Origin: a virus
IMG/VR virus record: IMGVR_UViG_3300009164_000128
Location: 1-45,211 of that record
DNA: 45,211 bases
Reading direction: 5' to 3' (one strand)
Shown here: positions 37,232 through 44,750 of the stretch, in pieces
Numbering within the stretch: the first letter of the stretch is position 1
How the letters are laid out: each line of letters starts with the position of its first letter
Position numbers and translations under genes: made by a program
The notes under the pieces: model-generated
Database searches by the model: none
What the model saw: the letters and a program-made list of their open reading frames with translations, nothing else
Told to the model about the DNA's origin: nothing

Positions 37232-37471
37232 ATGACTTCTTTTATTGTAAACATTGAGGGCCACTGGTTGGTTCGTGTTGATCTTGAATTGTTTGATCCT
37301 GCTTTGTTTGATGATGGGGTTGATGTGTATCGGGCTTTGGTTGTTGATGATGGGTCTGGTGTTGAGTTGGCTGATTTGTTTTTTGAGTGTCCGGTTGATT
37401 ATGATTTGTGGGATGTTGTGAATGTGTTTATTGATGCGTTTAAAGATTTCATGCAGGATGAGGTGTTGTAG
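37232..37471 (+). CDS. Small acidic protein, unknown
   Basis: From ATG 37232 the 79-residue protein reads MTSFIVNIEGHWLVRVDLEL and is strongly acidic, rich in Val and Asp, with helices at the C-terminus (FIDAFKDFMQDEVL). It is the first gene of the packaging block. An earlier ATG (37211) lies upstream of the -10, so is not used. Function unknown. Confidence 0.55.
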   Translation: MTSFIVNIEGHWLVRVDLELFDPALFDDGVDVYRALVVDDGSGVELADLFFECPVDYDLWDVVNVFIDAFKDFMQDEVL

Positions 37472-37678
37472 TTGTCGGATTTCAAAAATTTTTCGCCAGA
37501 TTTTTTGATGGGTTCTCGGCCTTCTGTTAGTCGTGGGATTACTGATGAGCCTGTAGATGTTTCTGTACCTGATGAGGGTGTGCCTTCTGCTCAGGTGATG
37601 ATTGATGCTTTGTATTTTGCGTTGATGGATCGTCTTGATGTTGTTGAGGCTAAGTTGGATCGGTTGTTGGATGAGTAA
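37472..37678 (+). CDS. Small protein before the small terminase, unknown
   Basis: TTG start directly after the previous TAG. The 68 residues end in a helix ALYFALMDRLDVVEAKLDRL that may dimerise. The ATGAGTAA at its end is the start of the next gene. Function unknown. Confidence 0.5.
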   Translation: MSDFKNFSPDFLMGSRPSVSRGITDEPVDVSVPDEGVPSAQVMIDALYFALMDRLDVVEAKLDRLLDE

Positions 37679-38180
37679 GGAGATTGTTCTTCTTGATGAG
37701 TTGTTGTTGAGGGCTGCGTCTGGTGGTTTGTCTGGTGAGGAGATTGAACGGCAGACTGGTATTCCTGCGGCTCAGGCGATTATGCATATTAAGCGTTTGT
37801 TGGCTTCTCGTGATGTTTGGAGTGAGTTTGAGCGTAGGCAGTTGTTGTTGGTTGAGTTGAATGAGTTGAAGGAGTCTTTGCGTTCGGGTGCTTTGGATTC
37901 TAAGGATCCGCAGTCGGCTCGTTTGATGTTGCAGACGTTGGGTGTTATTGCTGATCGTTTGGATAGTGAGAAGAGTAAACTTGATGTTGATATGGTAAAG
38001 GTTACTGAGCATCAAGCAAAAATTATGGGTAAAGCTTTTGATATTGCTTTGGATTATATGAAGAGGGAACTTGCTAATAAATATCCTGATGTTGATCGTG
38101 GGGTTTTGGATGCTTTGGCTTCTGAAGGACTTGTAAAAGCGAAGTACGATATTTTGGGTGAGCAGGATGAGTCTTTCTGA
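37671..38180 (+). CDS. Terminase small subunit, putative
   Basis: From ATG 37671 (8-base overlap) the 169-residue protein begins MSKEIVLLDELLLRAASGGL and has an HTH-like segment (LSGEEIERQTGIPAAQAIMH). A long helical region follows (SRDVWSEFERRQLLLVELNE and on), and the C-terminus holds KAFDIALDYMKRELANKYPD. Small terminases bind the packaging site as oligomers and have this layout. The position two small genes before the large terminase supports it. Confidence 0.6.
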   Translation: MSKEIVLLDELLLRAASGGLSGEEIERQTGIPAAQAIMHIKRLLASRDVWSEFERRQLLLVELNELKESLRSGALDSKDPQSARLMLQTLGVIADRLDSEKSKLDVDMVKVTEHQAKIMGKAFDIALDYMKRELANKYPDVDRGVLDALASEGLVKAKYDILGEQDESF

Positions 38181-38373
38181 GTCTTGTGCCTGTGGTGCAT
38201 CTTTTACTGCTGAACGTGATGATGAGTTGGGTTTGTTGAATCAGTGGCGTAAACGGCATAAGTGCCCTAAGCCTGAGCGTGGTAATCTTGCTTTGTCTAC
38301 CGCAACTGAGTTGGGTAGTGATTTTGCTTATCCTGAGTTGAGGATTGGTTTTCGAGGAGATGATGATGAATAG
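38167..38373 (+). CDS. Small zinc-finger-like protein
   Basis: From ATG 38167 the 68-residue protein has CACGASFTAERDDELGLLNQ then WRKRHKC, a C-x-C...H-x-C metal-binding pattern seen in small actinophage proteins of packaging regions. It overlaps the small terminase end by 14 bases and the next gene by 8. A GTG at 38158 is an alternative start. Confidence 0.6.
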   Translation: MSLSESCACGASFTAERDDELGLLNQWRKRHKCPKPERGNLALSTATELGSDFAYPELRIGFRGDDDE

Positions 38374-38563
38374 TTTTGATGAGTGGCTTGCTGTAGGTAA
38401 GGCTAATAAGTGGGTTAGTAGTTCTGTATGTTCTACACACGATAGTATTCCAGTTACTCCTGAAGAAGATGCTGAGTTTGAGGAAGGTGATCCTTGTGTT
38501 CATGTGCTTCGTCTTTATGAGTGCGAGGCCGATTTTGATATTGTTGAGGGTTTGAATGATTGA
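38366..38563 (+). CDS. Small conserved phage protein, unknown
   Basis: From ATG 38366 the 65-residue protein reads MNSFDEWLAVGKANKWVSSS, then VCSTHDSIPVTPEEDAEFEE, GDPCVHVLRLYE. The WVS..VC.THD.IP.T.EE pattern is familiar among actinophage small proteins near the terminase. Three consecutive ATGs precede it; the third has the best spacing to GAGGAGA. Function unknown. Confidence 0.65.
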   Translation: MNSFDEWLAVGKANKWVSSSVCSTHDSIPVTPEEDAEFEEGDPCVHVLRLYECEADFDIVEGLND

Positions 38564-40088
38564 TGGTGTCATTGATTCTGTTGTAGCTGATTTGGCTCGT
38601 AAAAGTCGGCTTGCTATTTATTATGATGATCCTGTTGCTTGGTGTGAAGAAGTTTTGAAGGTTGAGTTGTATTCTGCACAGAAGGATATGTTGCGTTCTC
38701 TTGCAGTTAATAAACGTACTGCTGTGAAGTCTGCTCACTCTACTGGTAAAAGTTTTACGATGGGTTTGGCTGCTTGTTGGTGGGTTGCTACTCGGGGGCC
38801 AAATAGTTTGGTTGTTTCTACTGCACCTACTTATGCTCAGGTAAATAAAATTTTGTGGGAAGAGATTCGTAAACATTATATTGAACATAATCTTCCGGGA
38901 AAAATTACTCAGTCTGATGAGTGGAAGGTTCCTGTTGAGGGTGTTGATGAGAAGGGGAACCGCCGAGTTATTGAGAAGCAGGTTGCTTTTGGTCGTAGAC
39001 CTGCAGATATGGATATGTCTGCCTTTCAGGGTTTGCATAGACCTGATGGTGTTTTGTTTTTAATTGATGAAGCTGTTGGTTGCCCTGAAATGATTTTTAC
39101 GGCTGCTGAAGTTAATACGACTGCAGATAATTGTCGTATTCTTGCTATTGCCAACCCTGATGATTATCAGTCTGCGTTTGGAAAGATTTTTAAGCGTAAT
39201 GATTCTACTTGGAATAAAATAACTATTTCTGCGATGGATACACCTAACTTTACTGGTGAGGTTGTTTCTGAGAAGCTTGCAAAACTATTGCCTTTGCCTA
39301 GTTGGGTTGAGGATATGAAAATTCAGTGGGGTGAAGATTCTTCAAGATTTAAGTCTAAGATTTTGGCTGAGTTCCCTGATGAGTCTGATTCAATGTTTTT
39401 TACGCAGACCGCTATTGATAAAGCTGTTGATGCTGATGTTTTAGATGACGCTAATGTGCCTTGTGTTTTGGGTGTGGACATTGCTCGTATGGGTGATGAC
39501 TACAGCTGTATTTATACTAATCGTGGTGGGCGTTTGCGTTGTTATTCTTCTTGGAATAAAGTCCCTTTGACTGAAACTGCTGATCGTGTTCATGCGGCTG
39601 CTTTAGCTTCTGGTGCGCATGAAGTTCGTATTGATGGTTCTGGTATTGGTGCTGGTGTTATAGATATTTTAGTTAATCATTCTAGTTATTCGTATGCTCC
39701 TTATAGGGTTGTCGCTATGATTGGTTCTGGCCGTAGTCCCGATACTTTGCGTTGGTTGAATGCTCGCGCTCTTTATTTTGATCAGCTGCGTGAGCAGATG
39801 GCTGGTGGTTCTTTAGATATTGATTTTGATGATGAGAAACTTCTTGATGAAATGCTTATGATTAAGTATAAATTTAGTCCAAAGGGTGGTATTCAGATTG
39901 AATCTAAGGATGATATGCGTAGTCGTGGCATAAAGTCGCCAGATAATTTGGATGCAGCAGTTTATGCTGCGGCAGACATTTCTGGCTTGATTGATGGTAA
40001 TCCTAATGGTTTAGCTCTTGGAGATATTGTTACTCTTGATCCTTGGGAGATGCTTGATTTAGATGAGCGTAGAGGTATGCCAATTTAG
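38556..40088 (+). CDS. Terminase large subunit
   Basis: The 510-residue protein has the packaging ATPase SAHSTGKS (Walker A, 59-66) and VLFLIDEA (Walker B Asp171-Glu172), a coupling segment (ILAIANPDDYQSAFGK), then a nuclease domain with GVDIARMGDD (Asp308), VRIDGSGIGAGVID and SPDNLDAAVYAAADI. It cuts and packages DNA. It overlaps the previous gene by 8 bases and is followed after 24 bases by the portal gene. Confidence 0.95.
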   Translation: MIDGVIDSVVADLARKSRLAIYYDDPVAWCEEVLKVELYSAQKDMLRSLAVNKRTAVKSAHSTGKSFTMGLAACWWVATRGPNSLVVSTAPTYAQVNKILWEEIRKHYIEHNLPGKITQSDEWKVPVEGVDEKGNRRVIEKQVAFGRRPADMDMSAFQGLHRPDGVLFLIDEAVGCPEMIFTAAEVNTTADNCRILAIANPDDYQSAFGKIFKRNDSTWNKITISAMDTPNFTGEVVSEKLAKLLPLPSWVEDMKIQWGEDSSRFKSKILAEFPDESDSMFFTQTAIDKAVDADVLDDANVPCVLGVDIARMGDDYSCIYTNRGGRLRCYSSWNKVPLTETADRVHAAALASGAHEVRIDGSGIGAGVIDILVNHSSYSYAPYRVVAMIGSGRSPDTLRWLNARALYFDQLREQMAGGSLDIDFDDEKLLDEMLMIKYKFSPKGGIQIESKDDMRSRGIKSPDNLDAAVYAAADISGLIDGNPNGLALGDIVTLDPWEMLDLDERRGMPI

Positions 40089-40112
40089 TTTTTCTATGAT
40101 AAACTAAGTTTT

Positions 40113-41564
40113 ATGGATGAAAAAATTAGTTTAGAAGAGTTAAGTGAGCGTTTTCTTGCTTTAGATGCAGAAAACTTTAAATTATCTGAAGCATTGAGTA
40201 ACATTTCTTTGATGCTTGATGATCGTGGCTGGAATCCAGTTACTGCACAAACTAATGATGTTGGTGTTACTTTAAATAATTTGCATGTTGCTTCACGTCA
40301 GTTGCGTGAACTTTCTGTAGGTAATCCTCTTATCAAGCGTGGATATAAGTTGCGTTCCTCATATGTTTGGGGTAGGGCTTTTATTATGCCAAAAGTTTCT
40401 AATAGAGTTAGAACTAAAATCAACAATCCAGTAAATGAGAGATCTTTATTTTCTTCAGTTGCTTTTGAAGAACTTGAGTTGAGTGCCTATACTGATGGCA
40501 ATGTTTTTGTTTTAGGTCGTATTTCGGATCAACAGTTTATGCGCGTTCCCATGTCTGAGGTTAGTGGTGTTATGACCGATCCAGATAATAATGAAATTAT
40601 TTGGGCTGTTCGTAGAACCTGGAATCGCGTTATTGCTAATGGTAATACTGAAACTGTTACTCGTTGGTATTACACAGATAGTTATCCTCAAAATGCGGGT
40701 AAGAGTAGAACTATTTCTAGTGTTGCTACTAGCACTAATGAAATTGTTGATTTAAATTATGTTATGTTCCATCAAGCTTTCAATAGCCACGTTGGTTGGA
40801 CTTTTGGTGTGCCCGATGCCCTGCCTGTTATTGCTTGGTCAAAACTTTATAGAGAGTTCCTTGAGAATGGTTCTATTATGACTAGAGCACTTGCACAATT
40901 TGCTTACAAAATTTCTTCTAAACGTTCTACTGGTGTAAGTAATGCTGCAGCTAAAGTTGCTGTTGCAGATAGTTCTCGTATTGGTGCTACAGCCGCTATG
41001 GGCGCAGACACTGATTTGACCCCGATTGCTCGCGGTACTGGATATGATTTTGAGGCTGGACGGTCTTTAGCTTCTATGGTTGCTGCAGGTCTTGAAGTTT
41101 CTATTGTTGCTTTGCTAGCTGACCCGGGAACTTCTGGTGCTTATAGCACTGCACAAACTTTAGATACTCCTACAATGAAGGCCATGGAAGCTCGCCAGCA
41201 TGTTTGGTCTTTGTTCTATAAGCGTATTCTTCGTTTCCTAGGTGCGCCAGCAGACATGGATATTACTTGGCCCTCTATTGAAGTTGAGCCTACACATCGT
41301 ATGGTTCAAGCTCTTGCTATGGCATGGGAAACTGGTGTGCTTTCTCCAGAAGAATATCATGCCGCGATTATTGATTTGCTTGATATTCCTTCTAATGGTT
41401 CTATGCCACCTGAAGGAATTATGATTCCAAATAATCTAAACTTTAAAGATACTAAATCTAATGATGCGCAATCTTCAGGTAGCGTTGTGCCTGCACAGGG
41501 TAAAACTGGTGCTGTAGGTAAACTTGCTAATGGCGATAACCAGTTAAGAGATCAAAACCTTTAA
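40113..41564 (+). CDS. Portal protein
   Basis: The 483-residue protein is the expected size and lies between large terminase and protease genes. It has a helical N-terminus, a central region with KRGYKLRSSYVWGRAFIMPK, AYTDGNVFVLGR and NVVF-type strands, a WVRRTWNR-like segment, and a Pro/Gly-rich end. Portal rings of 12 subunits feed DNA into the capsid. The start ATG lies 12 bases after TATGAT, so it may also have a short or leaderless transcript. Confidence 0.85.
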   Translation: MDEKISLEELSERFLALDAENFKLSEALSNISLMLDDRGWNPVTAQTNDVGVTLNNLHVASRQLRELSVGNPLIKRGYKLRSSYVWGRAFIMPKVSNRVRTKINNPVNERSLFSSVAFEELELSAYTDGNVFVLGRISDQQFMRVPMSEVSGVMTDPDNNEIIWAVRRTWNRVIANGNTETVTRWYYTDSYPQNAGKSRTISSVATSTNEIVDLNYVMFHQAFNSHVGWTFGVPDALPVIAWSKLYREFLENGSIMTRALAQFAYKISSKRSTGVSNAAAKVAVADSSRIGATAAMGADTDLTPIARGTGYDFEAGRSLASMVAAGLEVSIVALLADPGTSGAYSTAQTLDTPTMKAMEARQHVWSLFYKRILRFLGAPADMDITWPSIEVEPTHRMVQALAMAWETGVLSPEEYHAAIIDLLDIPSNGSMPPEGIMIPNNLNFKDTKSNDAQSSGSVVPAQGKTGAVGKLANGDNQLRDQNL

Positions 41565-41615
41565 GAGTGTGTGGTATTATTACTTTGTAATGTTCCTACC
41601 TTTTTTTGGAGTTCT

Positions 41616-42599
41616 ATGTTAAGGCTTGATGAGTCAGTCGCCTTTGATGCACAGTCATCAGGTAACAAGTGGTCAGTTAAGGTTATTGAATCCGGTTGGG
41701 GTTCTTCTGGTTTTTATGGTGCAGATATGCTTAAACAGTATGGCCCAGAAGTTTTTAAGGCTGGAACAAAAGTTTTTATGAATCATCCTAGTGTGAATGA
41801 AACTTCAGATAGACCTGAACGTGATATTCATCAACTAGCAGGTAAATTAGTTAGCGATGCAACTTTTAAAGAAGGCGCACTTTATGCTGACATACAGTTT
41901 TATTCACATTATGCTCCCATCATTAAAGAGATGGCAAATGATGTGGGTTTATCAATCCACGCCCTCGGTCAAGCCTATGCAGGTGAAGCTGATGGTCGTA
42001 AAGGAATGATCATTGAATCGTTAGTCGCAGATCCACTGACTAGCGTTGATGTGGTTACTGTAGCTGGAGCTGGCGGAAAATTTATTTCGCTACTTGAAAG
42101 TTACACTCAAATAGAAGAAACCACAAAAGTGGTGGAAACTGACAATATGAAAGGAATAGCTATGTCTATTACCAAAGAAGAATTTGAGGCAGCAATTGCT
42201 GATCTTAAATCAGCTTTCGTTGAGGCTATCAGCCCTGTGGTGGAGTCGGTTTCGATTCTAGCCGAGGCCGCAAAGCCTGCTGAAACTGTTGAAGGCGTTG
42301 AAGAGGAATCTGTAGACGCAATTGATCCAGTTGAGGTTGCTGAAAAGTTTAACGAATCAGGATTGCCAAAAGTTGCACTTAAGCGTGTGGCTGAGGTTCT
42401 AAAGTCTGAAAGCAACACCAAGTCTGTTGATGAACTACTTGTAGCTGAGAAAGAGTATGCAGATGCTCTTCGCGGTGCAGTAGCAACTCCAGCAGCAGTA
42501 GAATCAGCAGCAGTTGTTGGACACGTCCAAGAAGCAGCTAAATCTACTACCCTTCAAGACGAGTTCGATGCTATCGTAGCTCGACACGTTACTAAGTAG
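41616..42599 (+). CDS. Capsid maturation protease fused to scaffold
   Basis: From ATG 41616 (GGAG upstream) the 327-residue protein has an N-terminal protease-like half (VKVIESGWGSSGFYGADMLK; VFMNHPSVNETSDRPERDIH; YSHYAPIIKEMANDVGLSIH; VTVAGAGG) and a C-terminal helical scaffold (EEFEAAIADLKSAFVEAISP to the end). This protease-scaffold fusion is usual in actinophages. The catalytic residues are not certain; His in the MNHPS segment and Ser in the GLSIHALG segment are candidates. A longer start at 41571 lacks a ribosome site. Confidence 0.7.
   Translation: MLRLDESVAFDAQSSGNKWSVKVIESGWGSSGFYGADMLKQYGPEVFKAGTKVFMNHPSVNETSDRPERDIHQLAGKLVSDATFKEGALYADIQFYSHYAPIIKEMANDVGLSIHALGQAYAGEADGRKGMIIESLVADPLTSVDVVTVAGAGGKFISLLESYTQIEETTKVVETDNMKGIAMSITKEEFEAAIADLKSAFVEAISPVVESVSILAEAAKPAETVEGVEEESVDAIDPVEVAEKFNESGLPKVALKRVAEVLKSESNTKSVDELLVAEKEYADALRGAVATPAAVESAAVVGHVQEAAKSTTLQDEFDAIVARHVTK
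42162..42599 (+). CDS. Possible separate scaffold protein from an internal start
   Basis: ATG 42162 lies in frame inside the protease gene, with AAAGGA at 42150-42155 six bases upstream. It would give a 145-residue protein beginning MSITKEEFEAAIADLKSAFV, the scaffold part only. Such nested scaffolds are known from lambda (Nu3 within C). The in-frame SD/ATG is what the sequence shows. Confidence 0.45.
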   Translation: MSITKEEFEAAIADLKSAFVEAISPVVESVSILAEAAKPAETVEGVEEESVDAIDPVEVAEKFNESGLPKVALKRVAEVLKSESNTKSVDELLVAEKEYADALRGAVATPAAVESAAVVGHVQEAAKSTTLQDEFDAIVARHVTK

Positions 42600-42611
42600 A
42601 AAGGCTTACTC

Positions 42612-43001
42612 ATGGCTATTAATGAGGTTTATAACAAAGCAGAATCATTGGTTCTACCAGTTTCTGGTCTTACCATCAAGTCAGGTTGGCCTGTAGTTGT
42701 TGGTGGACTTTATGGTGTTGCTGAAGTTGATTCTTACACTGGAGCAGACGCTTCCGTTTACACCACAGTTAAGTTCAATGGTGCATTCAGCTTCGATATG
42801 TCTGCTGCATCACCAATCACCCCACTCGTAACCCTTGCAGGTCAGGCTTTAACTGTTGGTCAGGCAGTTTACATCACCACTGGTGGCGTACTAACTACCA
42901 CAGCTTCAACCAACACCCTGTTTGGTCACGCAATTCGCGCTAAGTCTGCAACTACTGCTGTAGTTGGAAACAAAGCACTTATCCGTATCTTCGGTTGCTA
43001 A
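42612..43001 (+). CDS. Capsid decoration or stabilisation protein (DUF2190-like)
   Basis: The 129-residue protein is Ala/Thr/Val-rich and beta-rich (AESLVLPVSGLTIKSGWPVV; VGQAVYITTGGVLTTTASTN), a pattern of DUF2190-type head decoration proteins. It sits between the protease-scaffold and the major capsid genes and has a ribosome site AGAAAGG. It probably binds capsid surface sites to stabilise the expanded head. Confidence 0.65.
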   Translation: MAINEVYNKAESLVLPVSGLTIKSGWPVVVGGLYGVAEVDSYTGADASVYTTVKFNGAFSFDMSAASPITPLVTLAGQALTVGQAVYITTGGVLTTTASTNTLFGHAIRAKSATTAVVGNKALIRIFGC

Positions 43002-43012
43002 GAAAGGCAAAA

Positions 43013-44125
43013 ATGAATATTACATCCCGTCAATTAGAAGCCGCTAAGGTTTGGGACGATGCCCTTCGTGGAGATCGTGCCGCACAGTTGAGAGTAAAGG
43101 AAGGTATTTCTACTTCTGACTTCCCAACACAAATTAGCCCAGTACTAAACCAGATCCTTTTGGAGCAGTATGCTGCTCTTCCAAAGGTTTGGGACACATT
43201 CGCTACTAAGCTAACACTGGACGATTTCCGTCCACAGAAGTACTTCCAGTTCAAGTTTGATCAAAGTGGAGTTCCTCTTACAAATGGTGGATCAGCTTTC
43301 TATGAAGGTGCACTTCCAAACGTAGGCGAATACGATGAATACCCAACACTATCCTTCTCAGCGACTGACCAGTCAATCTCTGTAAAGAAGTCTGGTGAGA
43401 GAATCCGTTTCTCATGGGAATCTATCGTAAACGACAACAACTTTGGTGTGCTTGAGCGCCTACCAAGTGAGTTGGCTCTACATGCTGCTGGTCTTGAGGA
43501 CATGGAAGCTACAAAGCAACTTGTTTCTGTTGGTGGTCTAAACACTACTAACTTCAACACAACTAACCAGAACATTGGTTCAGTTGCAAATGGTGCAGGT
43601 CTAAACCCAGCACTAACCTTGACTAACCTACAGCTAGCAATGTCTGCAATTAGCAAGCAGAGCTACAATGGTCGCACAATCACTCCAATCCAGCGTTACA
43701 CACTTGTTGTGCCGCAGGCTCTTGAGTTGACTGCTCGCAACATTCTTTCTGTAACTGAGATCCGCACAACTGTTGGTTCACAGCTACAGACAACTGGAAA
43801 CCCAGTTGCTGGAATGGTTGATGTTGTTGTAAACCCTTGGTTGACTAGAGTCAACTTGGATGCATCAGCTGCAACTACATGGTTCTTGATTCCTGCTCCG
43901 GCAAACTCATTGAACCCTTCAGTAGTTCTAGCATTCCTTCGTGGATATGATGTTCCAGAACTACGCATCAAGGACACTAACAGCTACACCCTTGCTGGTG
44001 GAGAAGTTCCTGTTCGTGATGGTTCGTTCGACAATGACGATTTCCAGATGAGAATTCGCCACCTTGCAACAGGTAACTTCCTAGTACCTGCTGGAACCTT
44101 TGGTTCAAAGGGAACTGCTGCTTAA
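43013..44125 (+). CDS. Major capsid protein (HK97-fold)
   Basis: From ATG 43013 (AGAAAGG upstream) the 370-residue protein opens MNITSRQLEAAKVWDDALRG and contains LNQILLEQYAALPKVWDTFA and YGRTITPIQ-type segments, with beta-rich C-terminal parts (VPVRDGSFDNDDFQMRIRHL). Size, place after the decoration gene and composition match the major capsid protein. The strong terminator downstream and good ribosome site suggest high expression. Confidence 0.85.
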   Translation: MNITSRQLEAAKVWDDALRGDRAAQLRVKEGISTSDFPTQISPVLNQILLEQYAALPKVWDTFATKLTLDDFRPQKYFQFKFDQSGVPLTNGGSAFYEGALPNVGEYDEYPTLSFSATDQSISVKKSGERIRFSWESIVNDNNFGVLERLPSELALHAAGLEDMEATKQLVSVGGLNTTNFNTTNQNIGSVANGAGLNPALTLTNLQLAMSAISKQSYNGRTITPIQRYTLVVPQALELTARNILSVTEIRTTVGSQLQTTGNPVAGMVDVVVNPWLTRVNLDASAATTWFLIPAPANSLNPSVVLAFLRGYDVPELRIKDTNSYTLAGGEVPVRDGSFDNDDFQMRIRHLATGNFLVPAGTFGSKGTAA

Positions 44126-44144
44126 TAGTTTTTCCTAAAGATTT

Positions 44145-44175
44145 CCCCTCGGTCAAAAGCTGGGGGGTTTTCTTT
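44145..44175 (+). terminator. Rho-independent terminator after the major capsid gene
   Basis: CCCCTCGG (44145-44152) pairs with CTGGGGGG (44160-44167), with G-T wobbles, around a 7-base loop and is followed by TTTTCTTTT. It isolates the head operon from the fibre genes. Confidence 0.75.
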
Positions 44176-44199
44176 TGGGTGGTATAGTATTATTGTTTA

Positions 44200-44279
44200 G
44201 GGTATGAAATGGTGTCGATTGCACATCAAAGCCGCAAGTCGGAGTGTGTAAGACCACAGTTCAATTCTGTGCATATCCA
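44200..44279 (+). tRNA. tRNA-like element with non-canonical middle
   Basis: GGGTATG (44200-44206) pairs with CATATCC (44272-44278, one G-U pair) followed by discriminator A44279. The T arm CACAG-TTCAATT-CTGTG (44255-44271) is perfect with the TTCAA consensus. The 48 bases between do not form a normal D arm and a 7-base anticodon loop. Instead GCACAT/GTGTGT makes a 6-bp arm (44221-44226 with 44244-44249), capped by CCG/CGG. No anticodon can be assigned. No CCA encoded. It lies between the capsid terminator and a promoter. Confidence 0.45.
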
Positions 44280-44291
44280 CTACTATTGTGG

Positions 44292-44300
44292 TGCTATAAT
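44292..44300 (+). promoter_or_regulatory. Extended -10 promoter TGCTATAAT
   Basis: TG-C-TATAAT is a perfect extended -10, identical to the leftward one at 15622-15630. No -35 is visible, as allowed for extended -10 sites. It starts transcription near 44307, toward the terminator at 44345 and the fibre genes. Confidence 0.5.
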
Positions 44301-44344
44301 AGTTATGCAGTGTTCTCTCCTTCGCTGTTGTTGTGTCTGTAGAG

Positions 44345-44375
44345 CCGCCTCGTTGAGTTATCCGGGGCGGTTTTA
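44345..44375 (+). terminator. Terminator or attenuator before the fibre genes
   Basis: CCGCCTCG (44345-44352) pairs with CGGGGCGG (44363-44370, one T-G pair) around a 10-base loop, followed by TTTTACTTTT. With the promoter at 44292 it would make a short RNA of about 68 bases, or attenuate fibre expression. Confidence 0.7.
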
Positions 44376-44414
44376 CTTTTGTGCTAAAATAAGATAAAAG
44401 ACTTGGAGTTTTTA

Positions 44415-44750
44415 ATGGCCAAAAATTATCCGCTTCGCATTGAAGCCGGTGCAACATATACTCGCCAATTTAGATTGACTAATAAGGCTGATGGTTCTCT
44501 TTATGACTTTACTGGTTATACGGCTAAAACTCAGATCCGTGAGTATCCTTCTACAGCTTTAAAGTTAGAAGTAACTACAAGTATTAATACTGTTACTGCA
44601 ATTATTACAATTACTATTACTGCAGTTCAAACAGCTACTTTGACTAATGAAAAATATTATTGGGGTATGGAAATTGCTGCTGCCGGCGGTGAACCTGTTA
44701 TTCGTTTAGTTGAAGGTGAAGTTTCTGTAACACCACAGGTGGTTTACTAA
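44415..44750 (+). CDS. BppU-like N-terminal domain protein, fibre base
   Basis: From ATG 44415 (GGAG upstream) the 111-residue protein reads [20 protein letters not shown], then LTGYTAK-like strand ([15 protein letters not shown]) and C-terminal [20 protein letters not shown]. This is the pattern of BppU-type baseplate or fibre-base domains, which anchor receptor-binding proteins. It overlaps the collagen-like gene as TAATG. Confidence 0.75.
   Translation: MAKNYPLRIEAGATYTRQFRLTNKADGSLYDFTGYTAKTQIREYPSTALKLEVTTSINTVTAIITITITAVQTATLTNEKYYWGMEIAAAGGEPVIRLVEGEVSVTPQVVY

Noticed and set aside
37650-38015. 121-aa minus-strand frame opposite the small terminase
   Set aside because: Low-complexity shadow of a T/G-rich coding region; the opposite strand has coupled overlaps and packaging context.
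38454-39038. 194-aa minus-strand frame opposite the large terminase N-terminus
   Set aside because: Antisense shadow; the terminase motifs are on the plus strand.
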